Shown in pieces: positions 42,247 through 52,094 of a stretch of 64,000 nt of DNA (within the stretch, counting starts at the first letter, position 1; each line of letters starts with the position of its first letter). The notes under the pieces are model-generated. The model ran no database searches. It saw only the letters and a list, made by a program, of their open reading frames with translations, and was not told the DNA's origin. The position numbers were made by a program, and so were the translations under genes. Source of the DNA: Pannonibacter anstelovis (lineage in GTDB: Bacteria; Pseudomonadota; Alphaproteobacteria; Rhizobiales; Stappiaceae); assembly GCF_036881715.1 (NCBI RefSeq), contig NZ_JBAKBF010000001.1, positions 248,001 through 312,000 of the forward strand, in the 5' to 3' direction.

Positions 42247-42262
42247 GTTCTCCTCCCCTCGT

Positions 42263-43615
42263 TCATACAGACAGCATGTTCTTATGGATACGCCCATCCT
42301 TCATGACGAGCTTCAACGTTCGATCAGGGTCCGCAATCAGGCTGATGTTCCCCAGAGGATCGCCATCGATCACCAGAATATCCGCATAGGCTCCAGCCCC
42401 GATGTATCCCAGCTTCGCAGGATACGGATCGCGTGCTCCAGACAGAGCTACAAGCTCTGCATTTCCGCTCGTCAGAAGCCGGAGCACCTCTGCATTGCCA
42501 TACCACCTTGCAAACTTGGCTAATTGTTTACCCTGAGACGCCGTCCCCAACGGATTGAAAAGAATGTCGGTTCCCAGAGCCATCTTAACCCCGTACTTGC
42601 GGCCAAGTTCGACGGCACGAGCTGTACCTTCGGCGATGCGCTTCTGTTGAGCCCGCTGCTCAGGCGATGAATATGAATTGGCATCCTCATCGGCAAGGAA
42701 AGGCTGGATGCTCCACCATGCTTCTGAATCGGCCATACGTCTGGCGGCCTCATCATCTGCGAGCTGGCCATGTTCGATTGATTTCACGCCACAAGCCAGA
42801 GCACGCTGAATAGCGGCCGAAGTGTAGGCATGAATACAGACATAGGTCCCCCAGTCAGCTGCAGCGGAAACTGCGGCCCTCATTTCGGCTTCTGAATATT
42901 GAACAGTGTCGATCGGATCATAAACCGATGCCACACCTCCGCCGCCCATGATCTTGATCTGGCTGGCACCCAGCATCAGCTGCTCACGAACGCGGCGCAA
43001 CACCTCCGCTTCGCCGTCGGCAATCGCTGAAATGCCGGCCTCCTCTGCGGCACTGAGATTGGTCTGCGGTGATCGCGGCAAGTCAGTTCGCAGGCGGAAA
43101 TCGCCATGGCCCGAGGTTTGGGAAATCATGGCACCGGAAGGATAGATGCGAGGCCCCGCGATGCGTCCCTCGTCGATGGCCCGCTTCAGGGAAAACGAAG
43201 GACCGCCAGTGTCACGCACTGTTGTAAAGCCGCGAAGGACAGTCCGCTCGGCCTCTTGGGCGGCGACGAGATGAACATAGGGAACATCGGCAGACATCGC
43301 CACAACACGTGAGATCCCAGCCAGAATGGAATGCCAGTGCGCATCAATCATACCAGGCATCAGTGTGCGGCCGCCGCAGTCAATCACTTCTGCATCTGCC
43401 ACGGTTTCGCCCACCGGTACGAGCGCCTTGATTAGCTTGCCTTCAACTAGAACATTCTGTCCGCCAATCAGCTTCGTGCCCACACCATCAAACACACTGG
43501 CATTCGTGAACAGCACGGGCCTGCCGGCCGTTTGCGCGAAGGCAGGATTGACGAGCCCCAGAGCAGGGGCTGAAAGTGTCGCAGCAATTCCCTTGATCAC
43601 CGAACGGCGCGACAT
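42263..43615 (-). CDS. Tat-type exported metal-dependent amidohydrolase
   Basis: A 450-residue amidohydrolase of the prolidase/imidazolonepropionase-like group. The signal MSRRSVIKGIAATLSAPALG has a twin-arginine motif, so the folded enzyme is probably exported by Tat. Metal ligands: His pair in GMIDAHWHSIL, Lys in ASQIKIMGGGG, His in VCIHAYTS, His in SIEHGQLAD and Asp in ALGTDILFN. The substrate is unknown; related enzymes hydrolyse dipeptides, lactams and mycotoxin amides. GC is lower (53% in 42541-42600) than in the flanking housekeeping genes. Confidence 0.83.
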   Translation of the reverse strand: MSRRSVIKGIAATLSAPALGLVNPAFAQTAGRPVLFTNASVFDGVGTKLIGGQNVLVEGKLIKALVPVGETVADAEVIDCGGRTLMPGMIDAHWHSILAGISRVVAMSADVPYVHLVAAQEAERTVLRGFTTVRDTGGPSFSLKRAIDEGRIAGPRIYPSGAMISQTSGHGDFRLRTDLPRSPQTNLSAAEEAGISAIADGEAEVLRRVREQLMLGASQIKIMGGGGVASVYDPIDTVQYSEAEMRAAVSAAADWGTYVCIHAYTSAAIQRALACGVKSIEHGQLADDEAARRMADSEAWWSIQPFLADEDANSYSSPEQRAQQKRIAEGTARAVELGRKYGVKMALGTDILFNPLGTASQGKQLAKFARWYGNAEVLRLLTSGNAELVALSGARDPYPAKLGYIGAGAYADILVIDGDPLGNISLIADPDRTLKLVMKDGRIHKNMLSV

Positions 43616-43997
43616 GTCACGGCCAATCTTTGCAAACAGCGTCTGAGCGCCAAGACTATGGCAGGCACAATCAGCATTGTGAGCAAGGTGCTCGTATCTT
43701 CGGCCAAGACTGAACAATTTCACCCCCCGTTACGCAGCGAACATAGCGCCCAAGAAACATCATAATAGCTATATTGTCTTGCTCAGTTTGCGGCTGCAAC
43801 CATTCGTCGTCCATGAGAATAAGACATACCTCACGATATTGTTATGCAAGAGCCGTTATAATGCCACCGGCAAGAACACGCAAGACAACGGCAGGAGAAG
43901 CAGGATACTTTATATATACTCAGGTCTTCCGGAATATTATTTAAAAATCTCAGTAAGAAGATCACATTGTACGGGCACTTATCGTACCGCAAGGCAA
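43616..43997. other. AT-rich intergenic region between gyrA and the amidohydrolase
   Basis: About 380 bp without a supported gene. G+C falls to 40% in 43801-43860 (counted). The stretch up to 43723 is an open extension of the amidohydrolase frame without coding signs. The rest probably holds the amidohydrolase promoter, but I see no clear hexamer pair. Confidence 0.5.
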
Positions 43998-44024
43998 AAG
44001 GGCCGCCCAGATGGGACGGCCCTT
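43998..44024 (-). terminator. Terminator of gyrA
   Basis: AAGGGCCG at 43998-44005 pairs with CGGCCCTT at 44017-44024; on the minus strand the stem is followed by TTTTG. It lies 30 bp after the gyrA stop. Confidence 0.8.
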
Positions 44025-44053
44025 CTCGTTTCTGCGTCAGAACACCGTGCGGC

Positions 44054-46864
44054 TTACTCTTCGCCGCTCGTGTCCTCGCCGCCGGTGTCCTCACCAGCTT
44101 CCGGGCCAGCGCCCTCACCGGCAGCACCTTCAGCGGCGATGCCGTCCACGGCTTCTTCGCTGTCGTCTTCCTCGCTGACGCGTTCCACGGCGACAACCTT
44201 TTCGTCCTCGGCGGTGTTGAAGACGATGACGCCCTGGGTGGCGCGGCCGGCGACGCGGATGCCGTCAACCGGGCAGCGGATCAGCTGGCCGCCGTCGGTC
44301 ACCAGCATGATCTGGTCGCGGTCTTCCACGGGGAAGGAGGCAATCAGCGGGCCGTTGCGCTTGTTCACCGCCATGGCCGTGATGCCCTTGCCGCCGCGTC
44401 CGGTCACCCGGTACTCGAAGGACGAGGTGCGCTTGCCGTAGCCGTTTTCGGAGACGGTGAGGATCACCTGTTCCGCCGCGCTCATTTCGGCATAGCGCTC
44501 CTGCGGCAGTTCACCGGCTGCGGCTTCCTCGCCTTCCTCGGCCACAGCTTCGCTGCCCGCATCATCGGCCTCACCGCGCATCAGGCGGCGGAGCTTCAGA
44601 TAGGCGGCACGCTCTTCCGAGGTGGCGTTGAAGTGGCGCAGGATCGTCATGGAGATCAGACGGTCATCGTCCGCCAGGTTGATGCCGCGCACACCGACCG
44701 AGTTGCGGCCCGCAAAGACGCGCACATCGGACACGGGGAAGCGGATGCACTGGCCGGCCGCCGTCGTCAGCATCACATCGTCATGCTCGGTGCAGGTGAA
44801 GACGCCGACGATGCCGTCGCCCTCTTCCAGCTTCATGGCGATCTTGCCGGAGCGGTTGATCTGGGTGAAGTCGGACAGCTTGTTCCGGCGCACGGTGCCG
44901 CGCGTCGTGGCGAACATCACGTCCAGATCACCCCAGGTGTCCTCGTTCTCCGGCAGCGGCATGATCGAGGAGATCTGCTCGCCGGGTTCCAGCGGCAGCA
45001 TGTTGATCAGTGCCTTGCCACGCGAGGTCGGCCCGCCCAGCGGCAGGCGCCAGACTTTCATCTTGTAGACGATGCCGCGTGAAGAGAAGAACAGCACCGG
45101 CGTGTGGGTGTTGGCCACGAACAGGCGGGTGACGAAATCCTCGTCCTTCGTCGCCATGCCCGAGCGGCCCTTGCCGCCACGGCGCTGGGCGCGGTAAGTC
45201 GCCAGCGGCACGCGCTTGATGTAGCCGCCATGGCTGACGGTGACCACCATGTCCTCGCGCTGGATGAGGTCTTCATCCTCCAGATCCGCGCCGCCTTCCA
45301 CCAGCTCCGTCTTGCGGGGCGTGGCGAAGTCGTTGCGGATGGCCAGCAGCTCCTCGCGGATGATCTGCTGCACCCGGGCACGCGAGCGCAGGATTTCCAG
45401 ATAGTCGGAAATCTCGTCGCCGAGCTTGTTCAGCTCATCGCCGATTTCATCGCGGCCAAGGGCGGTCAGGCGCTGCAGGCGCAGGTCGAGGATGGCGCGG
45501 GCCTGTTCCTCGGAAAGCCGGTAGCTGCCGTCTTCGTTGACGGTGTGGCGCGGGTCGTCGATGAGGCGGACCAGCGGCTCCATGTCCTTGGCCGGCCAGT
45601 CGCGGCCCATCAGCAGGGCGCGGGCGGTGGCCGGGTCCGGCGCGGTGCGGATGAGGTGGATCACCTCATCAATGTTGGCAACGGCGATGGCAAGGCCCAC
45701 CAGCACATGGGCGCGGTCACGCGCCTTGGCCAGCAGGAAGCGGGTGCGCCGGCCAATGACTTCCTCGCGGAAGGCGACGAATGCCTTCAGCATGTCCATC
45801 AGCGTCATCTGCTCGGGACGGCCGCCGTTCAGCGCCACCATATTGCAGCCGAAGCTCTGCTGCAGCGAGGAGAAGCGGTAGAGCTGGTTGAGGATCACGT
45901 CGGCGACGGCATCCTTCTTCAGCTCGATCACCACGCGCATGCCGAGACGGTCGCTCTCGTCGCGGATGTCGGAGATGCCTTCGATGCGCTTTTCGCGCAC
46001 CAGTTCGGCGATCTTCTCGATCATCGTGGACTTGTTGACCTGATAGGGGATCTCGGTGACGATCAGCGCCTCGCGCCCGGCGCGCAGCTGCTCCACCTCG
46101 ACCTTGCCGCGCATGACCAGCGAGCCGCGGCCCGTCTCATAGGCCGAGCGGATGCCGGAGCGGCCGAGGATCGTGCCGCCGGTCGGGAAGTCCGGGCCGG
46201 GGATAATTTCCATCAGCTCGCCGAGGCTGATCGCCGGGTTTTCCATCACAGCGATGGCGCCATCGATCACTTCGCCGAGGTTGTGCGGCGGAATGTTGGT
46301 GGCCATACCGACTGCGATGCCGCCTGCGCCATTGACGAGCAGGTTCGGGAATTTCGCCGGAAGGACGACAGGCTCGGTCTCGGAGCTGTCGTAGTTCTCC
46401 TGGAAATTGACGGTATCCTTGTCGATGTCATCCAGAAGTGTGTGGGCAACCTTTTCCAGACGGCACTCGGTATAGCGCATGGCCGCAGCCGGGTCGCCGT
46501 CCACCGAGCCGAAGTTGCCCTGCCCGTCGATGAGCGGCAGACGCAGGGAAAAGCTCTGCGCCATACGCACGAGGGCGTCATAGATCGCGCTGTCACCATG
46601 CGGGTGATACTTACCCATAACATCACCGACCACGCGGGCCGACTTGCGGTAGGGCTTGTTCCATTCGTAGCCGTTCTCGTGCATCGAATAGAGGATGCGC
46701 CGGTGAACAGGCTTGAGCCCGTCCCTCACGTCCGGAAGCGCACGGCTGACAATCACGCTCATGGCGTAATCGAGATAGCTGCGCTTCATCTCATCCGTGA
46801 TGGAGACGGGGCGAATGTCGGACGGCAGGGATGCGCCCGGCGTACTTGAATCCTGATCGGCCAA
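44054..46864 (-). CDS. gyrA: DNA gyrase subunit A
   Basis: A 936-residue type II topoisomerase subunit. The catalytic Tyr131 lies in AAMRYTECRLEK; the quinolone region KYHPHGDSAIYDAL has Ser92 and Asp96, the residues seen in susceptible enzymes; the GyrA box is QRRGGKG. The C-terminal pinwheel is recognisable but contains an acidic insertion (about EADDAGSEAVAEEGEEAAAG), and the protein ends in a long Asp/Glu/Gly-rich tail of some 40 residues. Longer than the E. coli protein (875) for these reasons. Terminator at 43998. Confidence 0.97.
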   Translation of the reverse strand: MADQDSSTPGASLPSDIRPVSITDEMKRSYLDYAMSVIVSRALPDVRDGLKPVHRRILYSMHENGYEWNKPYRKSARVVGDVMGKYHPHGDSAIYDALVRMAQSFSLRLPLIDGQGNFGSVDGDPAAAMRYTECRLEKVAHTLLDDIDKDTVNFQENYDSSETEPVVLPAKFPNLLVNGAGGIAVGMATNIPPHNLGEVIDGAIAVMENPAISLGELMEIIPGPDFPTGGTILGRSGIRSAYETGRGSLVMRGKVEVEQLRAGREALIVTEIPYQVNKSTMIEKIAELVREKRIEGISDIRDESDRLGMRVVIELKKDAVADVILNQLYRFSSLQQSFGCNMVALNGGRPEQMTLMDMLKAFVAFREEVIGRRTRFLLAKARDRAHVLVGLAIAVANIDEVIHLIRTAPDPATARALLMGRDWPAKDMEPLVRLIDDPRHTVNEDGSYRLSEEQARAILDLRLQRLTALGRDEIGDELNKLGDEISDYLEILRSRARVQQIIREELLAIRNDFATPRKTELVEGGADLEDEDLIQREDMVVTVSHGGYIKRVPLATYRAQRRGGKGRSGMATKDEDFVTRLFVANTHTPVLFFSSRGIVYKMKVWRLPLGGPTSRGKALINMLPLEPGEQISSIMPLPENEDTWGDLDVMFATTRGTVRRNKLSDFTQINRSGKIAMKLEEGDGIVGVFTCTEHDDVMLTTAAGQCIRFPVSDVRVFAGRNSVGVRGINLADDDRLISMTILRHFNATSEERAAYLKLRRLMRGEADDAGSEAVAEEGEEAAAGELPQERYAEMSAAEQVILTVSENGYGKRTSSFEYRVTGRGGKGITAMAVNKRNGPLIASFPVEDRDQIMLVTDGGQLIRCPVDGIRVAGRATQGVIVFNTAEDEKVVAVERVSEEDDSEEAVDGIAAEGAAGEGAGPEAGEDTGGEDTSGEE

Positions 46865-47083
46865 GGAGTTACTCGCCTTCTCTCTTTATGCTGTGCCGTT
46901 TATAGCCGATTCCGCCCTGCCCTCCAAATCGCCCCGCCCCGGCGGCGCCAGATATTCTCTATGCTCATCAATGACTTACAGGAACAATTCACAGCCCCCG
47001 GAAAAGAATGCGGCAGCATGCGGGCAAAACGCCCCGCCACGCTGCTATAAAGAAGCATAAGGTCACCGGAATCCTTGGGGGGA

Positions 47084-47731
47084 ATGGTCTTGATCGAGTT
47101 CATCCTGAACGCCTTTGCGACGCTCTTCGTCACCATCGATCCGGTGGGTCTGGCGCCCATGTTCCTGGCGCTCACCGCTGGCGTCTCAGCGGCTGACAGG
47201 CGCCGCGTGGCGGTCCGGGCGACGCTGACGGCGGGAGCCATCCTCTTTGTCTTCTTCTTCAGCGGCCAGACGGTGCTGAACCTTCTGGGCATCTCCGTCC
47301 CGGCCTTCCGCGTTGCGGGCGGCCTGCTGCTGTTTGCCATCGCCTTTGAAATGGTGTTCGACCACCGCAACAAGCGCAAGTCGGAGACGGCAGAGAAAGC
47401 CGTGGTGCACAGCCGGCAGGATTTGCAGGCACTCGCGGTCTTCCCGCTCTCCATCCCGCTCATAGCTGGTCCTGCGGCCATTTCCGCCGTCATCCTGCTG
47501 TCGAGCCAGGCGCCTGATACGGCAACCTATGCCGGGGTGGCCGGCGTCATCCTCAGCATCCTTGCCTGCTGCATGGGCGCATTCCTGCTGGCCGACAAGA
47601 TCGAGCGGCTGATGGGCGATACGGTGCAGATGGTCGTCACCCGGCTGCTGGGCGTGCTTCTGGCCGCGCTCTCCATCCAGTTCGTCGCCGACGGCATCAT
47701 CGCCTTCACCAGAGGCGCAATGGCGCCATGA
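47084..47731 (+). CDS. MarC family membrane protein
   Basis: A 215-residue membrane protein with six predicted helices, of the MarC (UPF0056) family. Family features: FATLFVTIDPVGLAPMFLAL, VLNLLGISVPAFRVAGGLLL, VFPLSIPLIAGPAAISAVIL and a C-terminal VTRLLGVLLAALSIQFVADG. The role of MarC proteins is unclear; an early link to multidrug resistance was not upheld. The ATG at 47084 sits close to a GGGGGG ribosome site and a TTG at 47090 is better spaced, so the start is uncertain by two codons. It is divergent from gyrA. Confidence 0.85.
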   Translation: MVLIEFILNAFATLFVTIDPVGLAPMFLALTAGVSAADRRRVAVRATLTAGAILFVFFFSGQTVLNLLGISVPAFRVAGGLLLFAIAFEMVFDHRNKRKSETAEKAVVHSRQDLQALAVFPLSIPLIAGPAAISAVILLSSQAPDTATYAGVAGVILSILACCMGAFLLADKIERLMGDTVQMVVTRLLGVLLAALSIQFVADGIIAFTRGAMAP

Positions 47732-47789
47732 GGACGGCGGTTTCCTGAAGGGGTCCGGCCTGATGCAGATCTGTCTCAGGCCGTTTCCG

Positions 47790-50700
47790 TCATGTCCGGC
47801 CATCCTCCCGCAGCACCACGTAGATCGCCGGGATCACCAGCACGGTGAGCAGCGTCGAGGACGCAAGGCCGAAGAGCAGCGAAATCGCCAGCCCCTGGAA
47901 GATCGGATCGGTGAGGATCACTGCCGCGCCGATCATCGCCGCCACAGCCGTCAGCAGGATCGGCTTGAAGCGGATGGAGCCTGCCTCCAGCAGCACATCG
48001 CGCAGGGAGCGTTCCGGCCTGCGGGCATGGCGGATGAAATCCACCAGCAGGATCGAGTTGCGCACGATGATGCCAGCCAGCGCGATGAATCCAATCATCG
48101 AGGTGGCGGAAAACGGCGCCCCGAAGATCCAGTGCCCGAGCAGAATGCCGATGAGCGTCAGCGGCACCGGCGTCAGGATCACCAGCGGCACGGTGAAGGA
48201 GCGGAACTGCCCCACCACCAGCACGTAGATGCCGAGCAGCGCCACGGCAAAGGCCGCGCCCATGTCGCGGAAGGTGATGAAGGTCACCTCCCACTCCCCG
48301 TCCCACAGAAGCACGGTTTCGTCATCACTGACGGGCTGGCCGTGATAGCTGATGCGTGGCCTTGGCAGGTCATTCCAGCTTGCGGCATCGATGCCTTCCG
48401 CCACCGCCAGCATGCCGTAGATGGGTGCCTCAAAATCCCCGGCGAGTTCGGCCGTCACCAGTTCGGCCGGGCGGCCATTGTGGCGGTAGATGAGGTGGGA
48501 CGCCGGTTCACGGGTCAGGCGCACCACATCGCCCAGTTCGACAACGCCACGGCTGCCCGGCATGGCATTGGCGGCCACAGGCGTCGAGAGAAGCCGCTGT
48601 CCGAGGCTCCGGTCTGCCTTCGGCAGCGCCAGAACGATGGCGAGCGGCGCCCGCCCCGCGCCCCGGTGCGAATAGCCCGCAGGCGTGACGCCGAGAAGCG
48701 TGCTGATGGACTGGTAGACGTCTGCCTCCGAGACGCCGTGGAACTCCAGATTCTCGCTGTCGATCTCAATGCGGATGCGCCCGGCAGGAAGCCCCTGGCT
48801 GAGATCGATATCAACGATATAGGGAACTGCCCTGAAGATATCCGCCACCCTTTGCGCCACAGCCCGGCGTATGTCGGGGTCCGGCCCATAGATTTCCGCC
48901 TGCAGCGTCGCCATAACCGGCGGTCCGGGCGGCACTTCCACCACCTTCACCGAGGAGCCGCTTGGCAAATCAAGCTCCGCCAGCCGCTCACGGATTTCCA
49001 GCGCAATGGCGTGGCTCTCGCGGGACCTCTCACCCTTCGGCAGGAGGTTGACCTGCAGATCGCCCAGTTCCGGCCCGCTGCGCAGGAAGTAATGCCGCAC
49101 GAGACCGTTGAAGTTGAAGGGAGCTGCCGTGCCCGCATGGGCCTGAACGGACAGGATCTCCGGCACGCCTTCCAGCAGGCGCACAGCCTCGCCCAGCTGG
49201 CGGGCGGTCATTTCCAGCGCCGTGCCCTCCGGCATGTCCAGCACCACCTGCACCTCGGACTTGTTGTCGAAGGGCAGCAGCTTCACCGTCACATGCCGGG
49301 TGTAGATCAGCACCATGCTGGCAAGCGTTGCAAAGCCGACCAGCAGCAGAAAGGCAAGCGCCCGGCTCCGTGTCTTCAGCAATGGCCGCGCGGCAGCACG
49401 GAACAGCCGCCCCAGCTTGCCCCCGTCTGCTGCCTCGTGGTGGCCTTCGCCCGCCTTGCGCCCGGCGATCTTCAGCATCGCCCAAGGCGTCAGTACGACA
49501 GCAACGAAGAAGGAGAACAGCATCGCCGCCGAGGCCACGGCCGGGATCGGGCTCATGTAGGGGCCCATCATGCCGGAGACGAACATCATCGGCAGCAGCG
49601 CGGCCACCACCGTCAGCGTGGCGATGATCGTCGGATTGCCAACCTCCGCCACGGCGGCAATCGCTGCGCTGGCCCGGCTGCGGCCATCATTCATGGCCCA
49701 GTGGCGGGCAATGTTTTCGATCACCACGATGGCATCATCCACCAGAATGCCGATGGCAAAGATCAGCGCAAACAGGCTCACCCGGTTGATGGTGTAGCCC
49801 ATCATCTGGGCGGCAAAGAGCGTCAGCAGGATCGTCACGGGAATGACGATGGCCACCACTAGCCCGGCTTGCCAGCCGATTGCCACCACCACCAGAATGA
49901 CGATGGACACCGTCGCCAGCGCCAGATGGAACAGCAGCTCATTGGCCTTTTCATTGGCCGTCTCGCCATAATCGCGGGTGATGTGGACGGAAACGCCTTC
50001 CGGGATCAGCGAGCCCTGAAGGCTCTCCAGATGATCGCGGACCTCTTCGGCGATCAGCACCGCATTGGCCCCTGCCCGCTTGGCAACCGCAATGGAGACG
50101 GCCGGCACCGGCGTCAGGCCGCCGGAAGACGTGTCACGGCCATAATGCCAGACCTGACGGTCTTCCGTTCCTGCGCCGACCGTGATGGTGGCCACGTCCT
50201 TGACATAGACCGGGCGGCCATCACGGCTGGTGATCAAGAGGTTGCCGATGGCAGGAATGGTACCGAGCGTCTGCCCCGCGACAGCCTGCAGCGCCTCACC
50301 CTCCTGCCGCACGGTTCCGGCGAGGAACGAGCGGTTGGCGCTGGTGATCTTGCCCAAAAGCTGGTCGAGCGTCACATTGAGCCGCGACAGCCGTTCCGGG
50401 TCCGGCTCCACGCGGATCTCGTCCGGGCCAGTGCCCACCAGATAGGTCAATCCCACATCATCCAGCCGCGCCAGTGACGTGCGCACTTCCTGCGCGAGTC
50501 CGTAGAGCGCCGACGGGCTCCAGTTCTCTGCCGAGGCCGCATCCGGGGCGAGCGTTGCCACCACGATGGCCACATCATCCACCCCGCGCCCGACGACGAG
50601 CGGCTCGGGAATGCCGGAAGGAATGCGATCCATGTTGGCGCGGATTTTCTCATGCACCCGCAGGATGGCACTGTCGGAGGGCGTCCCGACCAGAAAACGG

Positions 50701-51026
50701 ACTGTCACCATGACCCGGTCGTCCTGGGTCTGGCTGTAGACATGCTCCACGCCATTGATGGCCTTGACGATGGTTTCCAGCGGCTCGGTGACGAGCTTGA
50801 CCGCATCGGGGGCCTTGAGGCCATCGGCGCTGACCAGAATGTCCACCATTGGCACGGAAATCTGCGGCTCTTCCTCGCGCGGCAGGGTGGCCAGCGAGAT
50901 GAGCCCGACAATCAGCGAGGCAAAGAGCAGCAGCGGCGTCAGCGGCGATGCGATGAAAGCGGCAGTCAGGTGGCCCGACAGGCCCAGGCCCGTCTGCGGC
51001 GGCATGCCGTTGGGTGTCTTCGTCAT
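47790..51026 (-). CDS. RND-family efflux transporter
   Basis: A 1078-residue inner-membrane RND pump of the AcrB/CusA superfamily. The proton-relay Asp pair is in IGILVDDAIVVIENIARHW in helix 4. Two large periplasmic domains follow helices 1 and 7, and the N-terminal ATLPREEEPQISVPMVDILV is typical of the HAE-like AcrB/MexF group found in alphaproteobacteria. Lacking the Met/His metal relay obvious in CusA, it is more probably a drug or lipophile exporter (inference). ATG overlaps the stop of the membrane fusion gene by 4 bases. Confidence 0.9.
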   Translation of the reverse strand: MTKTPNGMPPQTGLGLSGHLTAAFIASPLTPLLLFASLIVGLISLATLPREEEPQISVPMVDILVSADGLKAPDAVKLVTEPLETIVKAINGVEHVYSQTQDDRVMVTVRFLVGTPSDSAILRVHEKIRANMDRIPSGIPEPLVVGRGVDDVAIVVATLAPDAASAENWSPSALYGLAQEVRTSLARLDDVGLTYLVGTGPDEIRVEPDPERLSRLNVTLDQLLGKITSANRSFLAGTVRQEGEALQAVAGQTLGTIPAIGNLLITSRDGRPVYVKDVATITVGAGTEDRQVWHYGRDTSSGGLTPVPAVSIAVAKRAGANAVLIAEEVRDHLESLQGSLIPEGVSVHITRDYGETANEKANELLFHLALATVSIVILVVVAIGWQAGLVVAIVIPVTILLTLFAAQMMGYTINRVSLFALIFAIGILVDDAIVVIENIARHWAMNDGRSRASAAIAAVAEVGNPTIIATLTVVAALLPMMFVSGMMGPYMSPIPAVASAAMLFSFFVAVVLTPWAMLKIAGRKAGEGHHEAADGGKLGRLFRAAARPLLKTRSRALAFLLLVGFATLASMVLIYTRHVTVKLLPFDNKSEVQVVLDMPEGTALEMTARQLGEAVRLLEGVPEILSVQAHAGTAAPFNFNGLVRHYFLRSGPELGDLQVNLLPKGERSRESHAIALEIRERLAELDLPSGSSVKVVEVPPGPPVMATLQAEIYGPDPDIRRAVAQRVADIFRAVPYIVDIDLSQGLPAGRIRIEIDSENLEFHGVSEADVYQSISTLLGVTPAGYSHRGAGRAPLAIVLALPKADRSLGQRLLSTPVAANAMPGSRGVVELGDVVRLTREPASHLIYRHNGRPAELVTAELAGDFEAPIYGMLAVAEGIDAASWNDLPRPRISYHGQPVSDDETVLLWDGEWEVTFITFRDMGAAFAVALLGIYVLVVGQFRSFTVPLVILTPVPLTLIGILLGHWIFGAPFSATSMIGFIALAGIIVRNSILLVDFIRHARRPERSLRDVLLEAGSIRFKPILLTAVAAMIGAAVILTDPIFQGLAISLLFGLASSTLLTVLVIPAIYVVLREDGRT

Positions 51027-52060
51027 GGCAGAACCACCACATCACCGGCGGCAAGACCGCTCAGGACTTCCACCTGCGGGCCATCCTGCGTTTCGAACAC
51101 CTGTCCGCGCTGAACGGTGATGGCCGCAGCGCTGCCGTCCTTGCGGCGCAACTGCACATAATCGAGCCCGTAACGGGTCGTCAGCGCCGCCTCAGGCACG
51201 GCCAGAACACGCCGGGTGCCCGTGGCGATCTCGACCGGTATCCGTTCGCCGACGAAAAAGTCACCCATGTCCGGCGCAGAGGCATCGGCAATCACCCGCC
51301 CGCCGCGCAGCTCCGGATAGACCAGCGTGATCTCGCCGCTGCGCCGGGCAGCGCCCTCCTCTTGCGGCAGGTGCAGGGTGTCTCCGGCCTTCATCAGACC
51401 CGCATGGCGCTCGGGCAGCTCCAGCCGCAGGATAAAGCCTTCACGCGCGATTTCGGCGATGGTTTCGCCCGGCATCACCAGCGCCCCAAGCGCAACGGGT
51501 ACGGACAGAACGCGGCCGCTGGCCGCAGCCAGTATCTCGCCCTCCCGCTCTTGCTGATCCAGCACGTCACGCTCGGCTTCGGCGGCCCTCAGACTGTTGC
51601 GCGCCACCTCCAGCTGGGTTTCCAGCTGATCGACACGGGCCTGCGAGATGGTGCCGCGCGCCAGCAGCTGCCGCGCCCGGCCCGCCTCCGTCTCCAGATT
51701 GGCCGCTTCGGACTGCGCCGCCGCAATCTGGGCGCTGAGCGCCTGACGGCGCAATGCCAGCTTCTCATCGACGATGCGGCCAATCCTTTGCCCCGCCTGC
51801 AGAGCGTCGCCCTCTTTCACAGCCAGCTCCGTCACCGTGCCTTGCGTGCGGGCCCGCACCGGCACCCGGACAGATGGCTCTACAGTCGCATAAACCGCCT
51901 TCCAGTCGGTCACCTCCAGCGGCTGGACCGCAAGATCAGCCGCGCCGGCCCCGGCGGGCAGAAGCAAGGCAGCAACGACAGCGGCCGTGCAGATCAGGTG
52001 TTGAGGATCACAAAGGCGGCGCGAACGCGCGGGCGGAAAGGCGCAAGTCGGTACGGGCAT
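51023..52060 (-). CDS. RND periplasmic adaptor (membrane fusion protein)
   Basis: A 345-residue adaptor. An N-terminal signal region (LICTAAVVAALLLPAGAGAA) is followed by the lipoyl half-motif VRARTQGTVTELAVKEGDAL, a helical hairpin (AQSEAANLETEAGRARQLLA and following), and the beta-barrel and membrane-proximal domains. It links the RND pump to an outer-membrane channel. The ATG at 52060 has GGGAA six bases upstream and lies outside the palindrome; an ATG at 52072 overlaps that palindrome by two bases. First gene of the pump operon. Confidence 0.85.
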   Translation of the reverse strand: MPVPTCAFPPARSRRLCDPQHLICTAAVVAALLLPAGAGAADLAVQPLEVTDWKAVYATVEPSVRVPVRARTQGTVTELAVKEGDALQAGQRIGRIVDEKLALRRQALSAQIAAAQSEAANLETEAGRARQLLARGTISQARVDQLETQLEVARNSLRAAEAERDVLDQQEREGEILAAASGRVLSVPVALGALVMPGETIAEIAREGFILRLELPERHAGLMKAGDTLHLPQEEGAARRSGEITLVYPELRGGRVIADASAPDMGDFFVGERIPVEIATGTRRVLAVPEAALTTRYGLDYVQLRRKDGSAAAITVQRGQVFETQDGPQVEVLSGLAAGDVVVLP

Positions 52061-52070
52061 CGGGATTCCC

Positions 52071-52094
52071 ATATTTTCATTATTTTGAAAATAT
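52071..52094. promoter_or_regulatory. Operator-like palindrome at the RND operon promoter
   Basis: ATATTTTCA and TGAAAATAT are perfect 9-bp inverted repeats separated by 6 bp, immediately before the adaptor gene. One end overlaps the -10 hexamer. This placement is typical of a repressor operator, yet no regulator gene adjoins the operon. Confidence 0.7.

Noticed and set aside
43779..44441. Frame starting in the AT-rich gap and running into gyrA
   Set aside because: Most of it is antisense to the gyrA 3' end and the predicted product is Ser/Pro-rich without features.
45104..46849. 581-codon plus-strand frame over gyrA
   Set aside because: Antisense shadow of gyrA; no start signals or recognisable domains.
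47763..49862. 699-codon plus-strand frame across the RND gene
   Set aside because: It is antisense to a clear RND transporter, and the product is low-complexity His/Gln/Arg-rich sequence without motifs.
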